DNA of 64,000 bases, taken from assembly GCF_036010325.1 (NCBI RefSeq), contig NZ_CP108549.1, positions 4,216,001-4,280,000 of the forward strand, given 5' to 3'. Shown here in pieces: positions 42,040 through 51,612 of this stretch. The position numbers and the translations under genes are program-made. How positions within the stretch are numbered: position 1 is the first letter of the stretch; each line of letters starts with the position of its first letter. Under the pieces are notes generated by a model. It was not told where the DNA came from and did not search any database. It was given only the letters and a program-made list of their open reading frames with translations. This DNA is from Streptomyces sp. NBC_01210. Lineage in GTDB: Bacteria > Actinomycetota > Actinomycetes > Streptomycetales > Streptomycetaceae.

Positions 42040-44781
42040 ATGGGGACCATGCCCGAAGGAAGCAGTCCGAGCAGTCCAGGCAGCCCGCGCACGCTCGCCG
42101 AAGCCCTGCGCACCCGCGGCGACGAGGAGCTCGCCGTACTGCTGCGCGCCCGCCCCGATCTGCTGAACCCCGTGCCGAACGACCTGACGCAGCTCGCCAC
42201 CCGGGCCGGCACCCGCGCCTCCGTCGTACGCGCCCTGGAACGTCTCGACCGGTTCACGCTGCAGACCGCCGAGGCGCTGGCCGTGGCCCCCGACCCCGCC
42301 TCGTACGACACCCTGCTCGCGCTGCTGACCGGCTACGAGGGCGACGCCACGATCGAGGCGGCCCTGCCGCACGCCGTCGGCGTGCTGCGCGCGCAGGCCC
42401 TGGTCTGGGGCGGCGACGACCGGCTGCGGCTGGTGCGCACCGCGCGCGAACTCCTCGCCCCGTCCCCCACCCGTCCCTCTCCGACCGGCCTGGGGCCGAC
42501 CGTCGCCGAGGCCACCGCCGGTATGTCGCCGACCCGGCTGCAGGAGATCCTGGCGGCTGCCGGGCTGCCGTCGTCGCACGACCCGGTCTCCGCGGTCGCC
42601 GCGCTGACCTCGCTGTTCACGGACCGAACGCGGATGGAGTCGCTGCTGGACACCGCACCGCCCGATGCGCTGACGGTCCTCGACCGGCTGGTCTGGGGCC
42701 CTCCGTACGGAGAGGTGACGGCCAACCCCACGCCACCGGTGCGGTGGCTGCGCGACCGTGGGCTGCTGCTGCCCGCGTCACCGCGCACGGTCGTGCTGCC
42801 GCGCGAGGCAGCGCTGCATCTGCGGGCCGGCCGCGCGCATCGCACGCCGGAGCCGGTGCCGCCGGCGGTCACGCCGGCCGCGACCGCGTCGATCACCGCG
42901 GGCCGTCCACAGGTTGTGGACAGTACGGCGGCGGGCCAGGCGTACACCGCGCTCTCGACGGTCGAGGACCTGCTGAAGGACTGGCACGAGGGCGGCCCTG
43001 CGGTGCTCAGATCCGGCGGTCTGTCGGTACGTGACCTCAAGCGCGCGGCCACCGCACTGGACACCACCGAGCAGATGGCCGCGTTCTGGCTCGAACTCGC
43101 TTACGCAGCAGGCCTGTTGGCGTCCGACGGCGAGGCGGACGAGCGGTACGCGCCAACGCCCGCGTACGACGAGTGGCTGACCCTCCCCTCGGCGGAACGG
43201 TGGGCACCCCTCGCCGGCGCCTGGCTCAAGGCGACCCGCACACCGGGCCTGGTCGGCAGCCAGGACGCCAAGGGCCGTACGCTCTCCGCCCTCGGCCCGG
43301 ACCTTGACCGCTCGGCGGCACTGGAGGTCCGCCGCCGGGTCCTCGAGCTCCTGGCCGCACTCCCGACGGGCACGGCACCCGACCCGGAGACGGTGCTGGC
43401 CCGGCTGCGCTGGGAACGCCCGGTGCGGGGCGGTGGCGCGGCGGGCCCGGACACGAACGCGGCCCGGAGCGCGGCGGGCGGCCCGACGGACCTGCGCTCA
43501 CGGATCGCGGCGTGGACGCTGATGGAGGCGGAGGTGCTGGGCGTCACCGGCCGCGGGGCGCTGTCGACGCACGGACGGGCGCTGCTGGGCGGCACGGGCC
43601 CGACGGGGTCGGGTGACGGCGCGCGGACGCCGACGGGCGCCGAAGCGGAGACCGGCCCAGGCGCGGGTTCCGAAGCGGAGACCGGCCCAGGCGCGGGTTC
43701 CGAAGCGGAGACCGGCCCAGGCGCGGGTTCCGAAGCGGAGACCGGCCCAGGCGCGGGTTCCGAAGCGGAGACCGGCCCAGGCGCGGCCGCCGAACCCGCC
43801 CCGCACGGCGCGGTCACACCCGGCTTCACCGGCGAGCCCGACGCGCACGCCGCCGCCCGCGCCCTCGCGCCGCTCCTCCCCGCGCCGCTCGATCACGTCC
43901 TTCTGCAGGCCGACCTCACCGCCGTTGCCCCCGGGCCCCTCGATCGGCCGCTCGCCGAGACCCTCTCCGTGCTCGCCGACGTCGAGTCCAAGGGCGGCGC
44001 GACCGTCTACCGCTTCACGCCCGGCTCCGTACGCCGCGCACTCGACGCCGGGCGGTCCGCCTCCGAACTGCACACCTTCCTCGCCACGCACTCCCGCACC
44101 CCGGTGCCGCAGCCGCTCAGCTACCTCATCGACGACGTGGCCCGCCGCCACGGCCATCTACGGATCGGCGCCGCCTCCGCCTACGTACGCTGCGACGACG
44201 ACGCGCTGCTCGGCGAGATCCTCGCCGACAAGCGGTCCCAGGGCCTGCGGCTGCGCCGGCTGGCCCCCACCGTGCTGGCGGCCCAGGCCGATCCCGCGAC
44301 ACTCCTCGAGGGGCTGCGCACCATGGGCTACGCGCCGGCCGCCGAGTCCGCGGAGGGCGATGTGCTGATCACCCGCGCCCACGCCCGCCGCACCCCGCCC
44401 CGCACCCCGCCCGTCCCGGTCCCGGACGGACCGCCCCTGCCCGACGGGATACTGCTCGGCGCCGCGGTGAAGGCGATCAGGGCGGGCGACCTCGCGGCCA
44501 CCGTCGTGCGCAAGCCCGTTCCGGAACCTGCGAGGAACGGCGAGCTCCCCCGTACGACCTCCGCCGAGACTCTCGCCACCGTGCAGGCCGCGGCGCTGAC
44601 CGGCTCCGCCCTCTGGATCGGCTACGTCAACGCGGACGGCGCGGCGAGCCAGCGCGTCATCGCACCCGTACGCGTCGAGGGCGGATTCGTCACGGCGTAC
44701 GACCACACCGCGGACGAGGTCCGTACGTACCCGCTGCACCGCATCACCGGCGTCGCCGAACTCGCGGACGACCCCACCTGA
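42040..44781 (+). CDS. Helicase-associated (XPB partner) domain protein
   Basis: The 913-residue protein starts at an ATG with TACCGT seven bases upstream (leaderless type). Its N-terminus (LAEALRTRGDEELAVLLRAR and PNDLTQLATRAGTRASVVRA) and its C-terminal helicase-C-like region (SYLIDDVARRHGHLRIGAAS, LLGEILADKRSQGLRLRRLA) match the large actinobacterial proteins found beside XPB helicases. A 30-bp minisatellite encodes five EAETGPGAGS-type repeats near residues 535-585. It likely works with the downstream XPB helicase in DNA repair, but the activity is unproven. Overlaps the VanZ gene tail-to-tail by 38 bp. Confidence 0.8.
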   Translation: MGTMPEGSSPSSPGSPRTLAEALRTRGDEELAVLLRARPDLLNPVPNDLTQLATRAGTRASVVRALERLDRFTLQTAEALAVAPDPASYDTLLALLTGYEGDATIEAALPHAVGVLRAQALVWGGDDRLRLVRTARELLAPSPTRPSPTGLGPTVAEATAGMSPTRLQEILAAAGLPSSHDPVSAVAALTSLFTDRTRMESLLDTAPPDALTVLDRLVWGPPYGEVTANPTPPVRWLRDRGLLLPASPRTVVLPREAALHLRAGRAHRTPEPVPPAVTPAATASITAGRPQVVDSTAAGQAYTALSTVEDLLKDWHEGGPAVLRSGGLSVRDLKRAATALDTTEQMAAFWLELAYAAGLLASDGEADERYAPTPAYDEWLTLPSAERWAPLAGAWLKATRTPGLVGSQDAKGRTLSALGPDLDRSAALEVRRRVLELLAALPTGTAPDPETVLARLRWERPVRGGGAAGPDTNAARSAAGGPTDLRSRIAAWTLMEAEVLGVTGRGALSTHGRALLGGTGPTGSGDGARTPTGAEAETGPGAGSEAETGPGAGSEAETGPGAGSEAETGPGAGSEAETGPGAAAEPAPHGAVTPGFTGEPDAHAAARALAPLLPAPLDHVLLQADLTAVAPGPLDRPLAETLSVLADVESKGGATVYRFTPGSVRRALDAGRSASELHTFLATHSRTPVPQPLSYLIDDVARRHGHLRIGAASAYVRCDDDALLGEILADKRSQGLRLRRLAPTVLAAQADPATLLEGLRTMGYAPAAESAEGDVLITRAHARRTPPRTPPVPVPDGPPLPDGILLGAAVKAIRAGDLAATVVRKPVPEPARNGELPRTTSAETLATVQAAALTGSALWIGYVNADGAASQRVIAPVRVEGGFVTAYDHTADEVRTYPLHRITGVAELADDPT
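43642..43791. repeat. Five-copy 30-bp in-frame minisatellite
   Basis: Four exact and one diverged copy of a 30-bp unit encode EAETGPGAGS each (last copy changes to EAETGPGAAA). Length is a multiple of three, so copy number can vary without shifting the helicase-partner frame. Confidence 0.9.
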
Positions 44782-45373
44782 ACGCCTTCACACGCTCGAC
44801 AGGCTTCACACGCCTGGCAGGCTTCACACGCTTGGCAGGCTTCACACGCCTGCCGGGCTTCACACGCCTGCCGGGCTTCACGCGCCTGACGGGCCTGGCA
44901 GGCCTCTTCGCTGTCGCATGCGCGAACCTGCGCCCCAGCAGCAGATAGCCCAGCAGCGCACCCGTCGTGTTGAGGATGACGTCGTCCACGTCGAAGGCCC
45001 GCCCCTCCACCAACGCGCCCTGCGCCAGCTCGACCAGCGCCATCACCAGCACGGTGAGCGCGATCACCCGCACCATGCGCATCGAGCGCGGTACGAAGAC
45101 GGGCAGCAGCACACCGAAGGGCACACCCAGCAGCAGATTGCCGCCGACCTGCTTGCACGCGGCCAGGAAGGTGTAGTCCTCGGCGTACTGGCGCAGCGAC
45201 GAGCCGGGCCTGAGGTTGGCCGTGGCGATGTCCGCGGAGGCGTGCGAAGGGGCGAGGGTCAGTCTGGCCAGTACGGCCGAGAAGGCCACCAGCGCCAGAA
45301 AGGCCACCACCACGGCGCATACGCGCAATGCTGTCCTGCCCCACGATGTACGGGGCTGTGCTCCCGTTGTCAT
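44744..45373 (-). CDS. VanZ-family membrane protein with repetitive basic tail
   Basis: In the 209-residue protein, four membrane segments surround the VanZ core (NLLLGVPFGVLLPVFVPRSM, LVELAQGALVEGRAFDVDD, VILNTTGALLGYLLLG). VanZ relatives are linked to glycopeptide/teicoplanin tolerance and to other envelope functions. The last 50 residues are a tandem RRVKP(G/A)-type basic repeat encoded by an 18-bp minisatellite, probably a cytoplasmic tail. Divergent from the XPB helicase. Confidence 0.82.
   Translation of the reverse strand: MTTGAQPRTSWGRTALRVCAVVVAFLALVAFSAVLARLTLAPSHASADIATANLRPGSSLRQYAEDYTFLAACKQVGGNLLLGVPFGVLLPVFVPRSMRMVRVIALTVLVMALVELAQGALVEGRAFDVDDVILNTTGALLGYLLLGRRFAHATAKRPARPVRRVKPGRRVKPGRRVKPAKRVKPARRVKPVERVKAFRWGRPRVRRRR
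44784..44891. repeat. Six-copy 18-bp minisatellite in the VanZ gene end
   Basis: Six copies of a unit close to GGCTTCACACGCCTGGCA (44784-44801 and every 18 bp) encode RRVKPG-like hexapeptides on the minus strand. Confidence 0.9.
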
Positions 45374-45549
45374 GGAGCTGCGGGTACCCCCGCCGCCCCT
45401 GGTCAGGCCCGGACGTTGCCGATCTTCGAGTGGAGGGACGTGAGACGGACGCGAAGGGGCAGGCCGGCGGCATCCGGCTGCTCATCCACTCCGGTCCGGG
45501 TGCTCAGTACGGCACACTGGAGGTTTGGCCATACCGAAAGGGCGCAGGT

Positions 45550-47193
45550 GTGAACGGACCCCTCATCGTCCAAAGCGACAAAACTCTCCTCCTCGAGGTG
45601 GACCACGAGCAGGCGGACGCCTGCCGTCGCGCCATCGCGCCCTTCGCGGAACTGGAGCGTGCCCCCGAGCACATCCACACCTACCGGGTCACCCCGCTCG
45701 GCCTGTGGAACGCCCGCGCCGCCGGGCACGACGCCGAGCAGGTCGTCGACGCGCTCGTGGCGTACTCCCGCTACCCCGTCCCGCACGCCCTCCTCGTCGA
45801 TGTCGCCGAGACGATGGCCCGCTACGGCCGGCTCACCCTCTCCAAGCACCCCGTCCACGGGCTTGTGCTGACCACCACCGACCGCCCGGTGCTCGAGGAG
45901 ATCCTGCGGTCCAGGAAGGTCCAGCCGCTGGTCGGGACCCGGATCGACCCGGACACAGTCGCCGTCCATCCCTCCGAGCGCGGCCAGATCAAGCAGACGC
46001 TGCTGAAGCTGGGCTGGCCGGCCGAGGACCTCGCCGGTTACGTCGACGGCGAGGCGCACCGTATCGATCTGGACGAGACGGGCTGGGGGCTGCGCCCGTA
46101 CCAGAAGCAGGCCGTCGAGGGCTTCTGGCACGGCGGCTCGGGTGTCGTCGTACTGCCCTGCGGCGCCGGAAAGACGCTGGTCGGAGCCGGTGCGATGGCG
46201 CAGGCGAAGGCGACGACGCTGATCCTGGTGACGAACACCGTCTCCGCGCGGCAGTGGAAGCACGAACTGGTGAAGCGCACCTCGCTGACCGAGGACGAGA
46301 TCGGCGAGTACAGCGGTACGCGGAAGGAGATCCGCCCCGTCACCATCGCCACGTACCAGGTGCTGACGACGAAGCGGAAGGGGATCTATCCCCATCTGGA
46401 GCTCTTCGACTCCCGCGACTGGGGCCTGGTCATCTACGACGAGGTGCATCTGCTGCCCGCGCCGGTCTTCAAGTTCACGGCGGATCTGCAGGCCAGGCGC
46501 CGGCTCGGGCTGACCGCGACGCTCGTACGCGAGGACGGCCGCGAGTCGGACGTCTTCTCGCTCATCGGGCCGAAGCGTTTCGACGCGCCCTGGAAGGAGA
46601 TCGAGGCGCAGGGCTATATCGCGCCCGCGGACTGTGTGGAGGTACGGGTCAATCTCACCGACTCCGAGCGGCTTGCGTACGCGACCGCCGAGACGGAGGA
46701 GAAGTACCGTTACTGCGCGACGACCGAGACCAAGCGCAAGGTGACGGAAGCGCTGGTGCGGAGGTTCGAGGGCCAGCAGATCCTCGTCATCGGCCAGTAC
46801 ATCGACCAGCTCGACGAGCTGGGCGAGCACCTGAACGCGCCGGTCATCAAGGGTGAGACGTCGAACGCGCAGCGCGAGAAGCTCTTCGACGCCTTCCGCC
46901 AGGGCGAGATCTCGGTGCTCGTCGTCTCGAAGGTCGCGAACTTCTCGATCGACCTGCCGGAGGCGACGGTCGCGATCCAGGTGTCGGGCACCTTCGGCTC
47001 CCGCCAGGAGGAGGCGCAGCGGTTGGGACGTGTGCTGCGGCCGAAGGCGGACGGTCACCAGGCCCACTTCTACTCGGTGGTCGCGCGGGACACGATCGAC
47101 CAGGACTTCGCGGCGCACCGCCAGCGGTTCCTGGCGGAACAGGGGTACGCGTACCGGATCGTGGACGCGGACGAGCTGCTGGCGAGCGACTGA
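45550..47193 (+). CDS. XPB-type superfamily 2 DNA helicase
   Basis: The 547-residue protein starts at a GTG with AAAGGG upstream. An N-terminal damage-recognition-like domain is followed by helicase motifs: Walker A VVLPCGAGKTLVGAG, Walker B/DEVH IYDEVHLLPAP, motif III LGLTATLVREDGR and the RED motif characteristic of XPB. VI-type RLGRVLRPK follows. Bacterial XPB unwinds DNA 3'-5' and is thought to act in repair or transcription-coupled processes. It lies next to its helicase-associated partner gene. Confidence 0.92.
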   Translation: MNGPLIVQSDKTLLLEVDHEQADACRRAIAPFAELERAPEHIHTYRVTPLGLWNARAAGHDAEQVVDALVAYSRYPVPHALLVDVAETMARYGRLTLSKHPVHGLVLTTTDRPVLEEILRSRKVQPLVGTRIDPDTVAVHPSERGQIKQTLLKLGWPAEDLAGYVDGEAHRIDLDETGWGLRPYQKQAVEGFWHGGSGVVVLPCGAGKTLVGAGAMAQAKATTLILVTNTVSARQWKHELVKRTSLTEDEIGEYSGTRKEIRPVTIATYQVLTTKRKGIYPHLELFDSRDWGLVIYDEVHLLPAPVFKFTADLQARRRLGLTATLVREDGRESDVFSLIGPKRFDAPWKEIEAQGYIAPADCVEVRVNLTDSERLAYATAETEEKYRYCATTETKRKVTEALVRRFEGQQILVIGQYIDQLDELGEHLNAPVIKGETSNAQREKLFDAFRQGEISVLVVSKVANFSIDLPEATVAIQVSGTFGSRQEEAQRLGRVLRPKADGHQAHFYSVVARDTIDQDFAAHRQRFLAEQGYAYRIVDADELLASD

Positions 47194-47215
47194 AGGGTGT
47201 TGTGGGCCTAGGGCC

Positions 47216-47605
47216 CTAGCCCGTCGGGAGGTTCACGAGGATGGCGATCGTCATCAGCCCGCTGCCTCCGGAGGCCACTGCCAGCCAGCCACGCGCCGCC
47301 CGGAAACGGGGGCGCGCGGGCAGTCCCCATGTCACCAGGAGCATGGCCACCGCGGCGAGCCAGAAGACGGGTGCGGCGACGAGCGACTGGTTGAGCGCGT
47401 CCGAACAGTGGTCGGGGCCGCAGCTGTCGGTGGCCATCGGCGAGAGCCCGATGAAGAACATGTCGATCATCAGCAGTGGGACGAGGAGCACGCCCGCGAC
47501 GATGCGCACCACGATGGCCTTGCCGTCGTGTGTGCGCGGGTCGCGCGCCGGCGGCAGAGCGTCGGGAAGCCAGGGGCCGGGGGTCGTCCCGGTGCGGTTC
47601 GTCAT
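47216..47605 (-). CDS. Small integral membrane protein coupled to GT87
   Basis: The 129-residue protein has three hydrophobic segments (IVAGVLLVPLLMIDMFFIGL, AAPVFWLAAVAMLLVTWGL and ASGGSGLMTIAILVNLPTG) and two cysteines in DSCGPDHCSDA. The start overlaps the GT87 stop by 4 bp, so it is translated with it. Function unknown. Confidence 0.75.
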   Translation of the reverse strand: MTNRTGTTPGPWLPDALPPARDPRTHDGKAIVVRIVAGVLLVPLLMIDMFFIGLSPMATDSCGPDHCSDALNQSLVAAPVFWLAAVAMLLVTWGLPARPRFRAARGWLAVASGGSGLMTIAILVNLPTG

Positions 47606-48825
47606 GGACGACAGTCAACCTCCGGGCGTCCGGCCGGCACCTCGGGCGACGTACTCAGATCGTCCGTGCGCAGGTACTCACCTCGGGGCCCGGGAAGTGT
47701 CAGGGCGGACGCGGTCCGCCCTCCCGCGTACGCCAGCAGCGCGATCCCCAGCAGCGGGTAGGGCGATGCCAACGACTGCTGCCACCAGGGGAGTCGGAGG
47801 GCCGGCTCGCCGTGGTGCGGGACCAGCCAGAGCGTACGGGCCATGAAGACCGCGGCCACGGCGGCTGCCGTACGGGTCCGGCCCTCGGCGATCAGGACCG
47901 CCAGCAGCGGTACGCACCACACCCAGTGGTGCGACCAGCTGATCGGCGAGACGAGCAGCGCGGTGTACGCGACGGTCAGCACGCCCCACCGCTCCGGCAC
48001 CCGGCGGGCGATCCACAGGCCCGCCACACCGGTCACCGCCGCCGCGAGCAGCCATACCGTGCCCGGGTCCGGGGTGTGCAGCACCCGCGCGAAGAGCCCT
48101 TGCAGCGACTGGTTTTCGGTGGCCCAGGCCTTGTCGGCCCGGCCGGTCCCGAAGATGCGCCGGGTCCAGAATTCGGCGCTGGCATGCGGGAGTACGAGTG
48201 CGCCCAGCAGCACCGTGGCGGTGAAGGAGGCGAGCGCGGTGAGCCCGGCCCGTACCCGGCCGGTGATCAGGAGATGGACGATGAACACGGCGGGCGTGAG
48301 CTTCACTCCGGCCGCGACGCCGAGCGCGAAGCCCTTGCCGATGGCTTCCTCGTCCCGCGACAGGTCCCACAGCACCAGGCAGACGAGTGCAAGGTTGATC
48401 TGCCCGAAGAGGAGGGTCTGGAAGACCGGTTCGAGCCAGAGGCCGGCGGCGATCGCGGCGATGACCAGCGGGGTCCGCGCCGGGAGCCCGGCGAACCGGC
48501 AGGAGAGGCGCACGAGTAGAGCGAGCAGAGCCGCGTTCCCGACGACGAAGACCACCTTGAGCGCCGGAACGGGCAGCCAGGTGGTCGGTACGAAGAGGAT
48601 CGCGGCGAAGGGCGGACAGGTGGCGGGAAGTCGCCAATCGGTGACCGTGAGTCCGTAGAGATCGATGCCGTTCGCGACGGCCGCCCCCTCGACCCGGTAC
48701 ACGAGGGTGTCGGCCACGGGGATGCGCTGGGCGACGCAGAGCGCGGCGAGCGCGGTGAGGGAGAGTGCGAGGGCGACGACGGTTACTGCGGTGAGTAAAC
48801 GAGGGGTCACGTTCCGGTACTTCAC
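47602..48825 (-). CDS. GT87/DUF2029-type membrane glycosyltransferase
   Basis: The 407-residue protein has about ten membrane segments, a D-rich luminal loop after TM1 (VADTLVYRVEGAAVANGIDL YG region), and the GQINLALVCLVLWDL, GVAAGVKLTPAVFIVHLL and SPISWSHHWVWCVPLL blocks of the GT87 polyprenyl-phosphomannose-dependent mannosyltransferases (PimE-like). It likely adds a mannose to a cell-envelope glycolipid or glycoprotein. The start is a GTG. Confidence 0.85.
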   Translation of the reverse strand: MKYRNVTPRLLTAVTVVALALSLTALAALCVAQRIPVADTLVYRVEGAAVANGIDLYGLTVTDWRLPATCPPFAAILFVPTTWLPVPALKVVFVVGNAALLALLVRLSCRFAGLPARTPLVIAAIAAGLWLEPVFQTLLFGQINLALVCLVLWDLSRDEEAIGKGFALGVAAGVKLTPAVFIVHLLITGRVRAGLTALASFTATVLLGALVLPHASAEFWTRRIFGTGRADKAWATENQSLQGLFARVLHTPDPGTVWLLAAAVTGVAGLWIARRVPERWGVLTVAYTALLVSPISWSHHWVWCVPLLAVLIAEGRTRTAAAVAAVFMARTLWLVPHHGEPALRLPWWQQSLASPYPLLGIALLAYAGGRTASALTLPGPRGEYLRTDDLSTSPEVPAGRPEVDCRP

Positions 48826-48917
48826 GGCCGCGACCCTACTAGTGGCTCGGCCGAAGACGGTCGAGCAGGTCGAGCAGGTCGCGTAGGGCGACCAGTTCGA
48901 GCAGGTGGTTCGGCTCC

Positions 48918-49112
48918 TCAGTGGCGGCGGACTCCGGCCTCCTCGGCGTACTCACCGAGGACCGCGACGCTGAAGACGGCCTCGGCGAAGACCTTTACCG
49001 CGCGGAGTGCGTTGCCGACACGGTGCGGGGAGTGGGGGGCGGCACCGGTGGCGGTGGCGCCGCGATGGGGGTGGGGTACGTGGCCGCCTGGGGTGAAGGT
49101 TGCTGTGCTCAT
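48918..49112 (-). CDS. 64-residue conserved-type small protein
   Basis: An ATG frame encodes MSTATFTPGGHVPHPHRGAT, then HRVGNALRAVKVFAEAVFSV and ends AVLGEYAEEAGVRRH. A His/Pro/Gly-rich start is followed by a hydrophobic amphipathic helix. GGAG lies close before the ATG. Similar micro-proteins occur in several streptomycetes as hypotheticals. Divergent from the HelD-type gene. Confidence 0.6.
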   Translation of the reverse strand: MSTATFTPGGHVPHPHRGATATGAAPHSPHRVGNALRAVKVFAEAVFSVAVLGEYAEEAGVRRH

Positions 49113-49245
49113 GTCTCCATGATGGTTCCAGGGCCTGCTCGGCGCATCGATCTGCGGACTGACCCGTGAGGACGCCCGCGTACGACTCCAGACATAGGTC
49201 ATCCCCTACGGGGAGGACGGCCGCGGCTCTCCGCGTGAAAAACCA

Positions 49246-49275
49246 TTCGCCCGCGATCCACGCTCTGACTACAAT
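49246..49275 (+). promoter_or_regulatory. Possible promoter of the HelD-type gene
   Basis: TTCGCC (49246-49251) and TACAAT (49270-49275) with an 18-bp spacer lie about 140 bp upstream of the GTG start, in the 306-bp gap between the small protein and HelD genes. Four near-copies of CCTGCCGTGATC follow at about 49340-49385. No rifamycin-associated element was recognised. Confidence 0.4.
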
Positions 49276-49418
49276 CGCCCGTCTTGCCCGCCTCCCCCTG
49301 GGGAGCGCCGCCGCCCGGACGGAAACCGGCCGGTCCGCCATGCCGTGATCCCTGCCGTGATCCATGCCGGGGTCCCTGCCGTGATTCCGACCCACGCCGT
49401 ATCCGCCGGAGGCAACCC

Positions 49419-51587
49419 GTGCCCGCGCACATCCCTGAACCCACCGAGCCCAGCTCCGCCGAGCCCGGCTCCCTCGACCCCGGCTCCCTCGACCCCGGCT
49501 CCGTCGATCCGCTGGGGCGCGAACGGGCCCATCTCGCCGACTCGCGTGCCGCGCTCCGCGCGATGCGCGAGGACGTCCAGGCACTCGACATCCGCGATGT
49601 CACCGCGAACTGGGTCAACGCCGCCGTCCTGGGGGCCCAGATCGAGGAGCGCATCAAGGCGCTCGCCGATCTCTCCCACACGCCGCTCTTCTTCGGCCGG
49701 CTGGACTATCTGCATGTGGTCGGCGCGGAACAGGCGGAGGGCGCATCGGGAGAGCGCTTCTACATCGGCCGCCGCCATGTCCACGACGCGGACGGCGAAC
49801 CGATGGTCATCGACTGGCGCGCGCCGGTCTCGCAGCCGTTCTACCGGGCGTCGAAGAAGGACCCGCTGGACGTCGGCCTGCGGCGGCGCTTCGGCTACAC
49901 GGGCGGCGACCTCACGGCATACGAGGACGAGCATCTGACCGACCCGGCCACCGATACGTTCTCCGGTTCCGCCGGGGGGTCACGGACGAGCAAACTGCTC
50001 CAGGCCGAGATCGAACGCCCGCGCGTCGGCCCGATGCGGGACATCGTCGCCACGATCCAGCCGGAGCAGGACGAGATCGTACGGTCCGGGCTCGGCGGCA
50101 CCGTGTGTGTCCAGGGCGGTCCGGGCACCGGAAAGACCGCGGTGGGCCTGCACCGGGTCGCGTATCTGCTGTACGCGCACCGTGAGCGGCTTGCCCGGAC
50201 CGGGACGCTGGTGATCGGGCCGAACCGTTCCTTCCTCCACTACATCGAGCAAGTGCTGCCCGCGCTCGGAGAGTTGGAGGTCAAGCAGGCGACGGTCGAC
50301 GACCTGGTAGTGGCGCCGCTGCTGGAAAGACACAGTGAGGTACGCGGCACGGATGCGGCGGACGCGGCGGTCATCAAGGGCGATGCCCGGATGGCGGAGG
50401 TGCTGCGCCGGGCGGTCCGCGCCCATGTGACGATGCCGACCGAGCCGCTGATGGTGGTGCGCGGCTCGCGGCGGTGGCGGGTCCCCGCGTACGAAATCGA
50501 GGAGATCGTACGGGAGTTGCTCGATCGCGACATCCGCTACGGCGCGGCGCGCGAGGCTCTTCCGCAGCGGATCGCGCATGCGGTGCTGGTACGTATGGAG
50601 CAGGCGGGCGAGGCGCCGGACGACCGGGTGCAGGACGCGGTGGCGCGCAATCCCGCGGTGAAGGCGGCGGTCAAGGCGGTGTGGCCGCCGGTGGACCCGG
50701 CGAAGCTGGTACTGCGGCTGCTGTCGGACGCGGAGTTTCTGGCGGAGCACGCGGAGGGGCTGCTGAATGCGGACGAACAGAAGACGGTGCTGTGGGCGAA
50801 GCCGGCACGTAGCGTGCGGGCCGCCACGTGGTCTTCCGCGGATGCGGTGTTGATCGACGAGGCGAACGATCTGGTGCAGCGCACGCACTCACTCGGCCAT
50901 GTCGTGCTGGACGAGGCGCAGGACCTGTCGCCCATGCAGTACCGCGCGGTGGGCCGGCGCTGCACGACGGGCTCGGCGACGGTTCTCGGCGATCTTGCGC
51001 AGGGCACCACGCCCTGGGCGACGGCGAGTTGGGCCGACGCGCTCGTGCATCTCGGCAAGGCGGATGCGGTGGTGGAGGAGCTGACGGCCGGTTTCCGCGT
51101 GCCGCGCGAGGTGATCGCGTACGCCTCGCGACTGCTGCCGCACATGTCGCCGGGCCTGGCGGAGGTCCGGTCGGTCCGTGAGTCGCCGGGCTCCCTGGAG
51201 GTACGGGAGGTGGCGGACGTCGCCGGTCTGGACACGGCGGTGGTGACCGCCTGTACCGAGTCGCTGCGCCACGCGGGTTCGATCGGCCTGATCGCCGCGG
51301 ATGCCCGGATCCCGGCGCTGGCCGAGGCCCTGACGGCGGCCGGCCACGCATTTCTCTCGCCCGGCGAGGAGACGACCGCCGAGTCCCGCCTCACCTTGGT
51401 CCCGGCGTCGCTCGCCAAGGGCCTGGAGTACGACTACGTGGTGCTGGACGAGCCCGCCGCGGTCGTCGACGGCGAGCCCGACGAACGGACCGGCCTGCGT
51501 CGGCTCTATGTGGCCCTGACCCGGGCAGTATCAGGACTGACCGTCCTGCACGCCGCCCCGCTGCCCGGTCAACTCGGCGGTCAGTAG
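49419..51587 (+). CDS. HelD-family RNA polymerase-associated ATPase
   Basis: The 722-residue protein starts at a GTG behind GGAGG. Residues 1-40 are a Pro/Ser/Asp repeat tail. Residues 40-110 form the coiled-coil N-arm, followed by LFFGRLDY and FYIGRRHVHDADGEPMVIDW. A UvrD-like ATPase follows: Walker A GGPGTGKTAVGLHR near residue 235, Walker B VVLDEAQDLSPMQYRAVGRR, and RLYVALTRAVSGLTVL. HelD proteins dissociate or recycle stalled RNA polymerase and in some actinomycetes confer rifampicin tolerance. No rifamycin element was seen upstream. Confidence 0.87.
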   Translation: MPAHIPEPTEPSSAEPGSLDPGSLDPGSVDPLGRERAHLADSRAALRAMREDVQALDIRDVTANWVNAAVLGAQIEERIKALADLSHTPLFFGRLDYLHVVGAEQAEGASGERFYIGRRHVHDADGEPMVIDWRAPVSQPFYRASKKDPLDVGLRRRFGYTGGDLTAYEDEHLTDPATDTFSGSAGGSRTSKLLQAEIERPRVGPMRDIVATIQPEQDEIVRSGLGGTVCVQGGPGTGKTAVGLHRVAYLLYAHRERLARTGTLVIGPNRSFLHYIEQVLPALGELEVKQATVDDLVVAPLLERHSEVRGTDAADAAVIKGDARMAEVLRRAVRAHVTMPTEPLMVVRGSRRWRVPAYEIEEIVRELLDRDIRYGAAREALPQRIAHAVLVRMEQAGEAPDDRVQDAVARNPAVKAAVKAVWPPVDPAKLVLRLLSDAEFLAEHAEGLLNADEQKTVLWAKPARSVRAATWSSADAVLIDEANDLVQRTHSLGHVVLDEAQDLSPMQYRAVGRRCTTGSATVLGDLAQGTTPWATASWADALVHLGKADAVVEELTAGFRVPREVIAYASRLLPHMSPGLAEVRSVRESPGSLEVREVADVAGLDTAVVTACTESLRHAGSIGLIAADARIPALAEALTAAGHAFLSPGEETTAESRLTLVPASLAKGLEYDYVVLDEPAAVVDGEPDERTGLRRLYVALTRAVSGLTVLHAAPLPGQLGGQ

Positions 51588-51612
51588 CGCGACTCGCCCT
51601 ACGTAGCCGCGA

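Noticed and set aside
49112-49418. Rifamycin-associated element upstream of the HelD-type gene
   Set aside because: No matching inverted repeat could be recognised, only a candidate promoter and short repeats.
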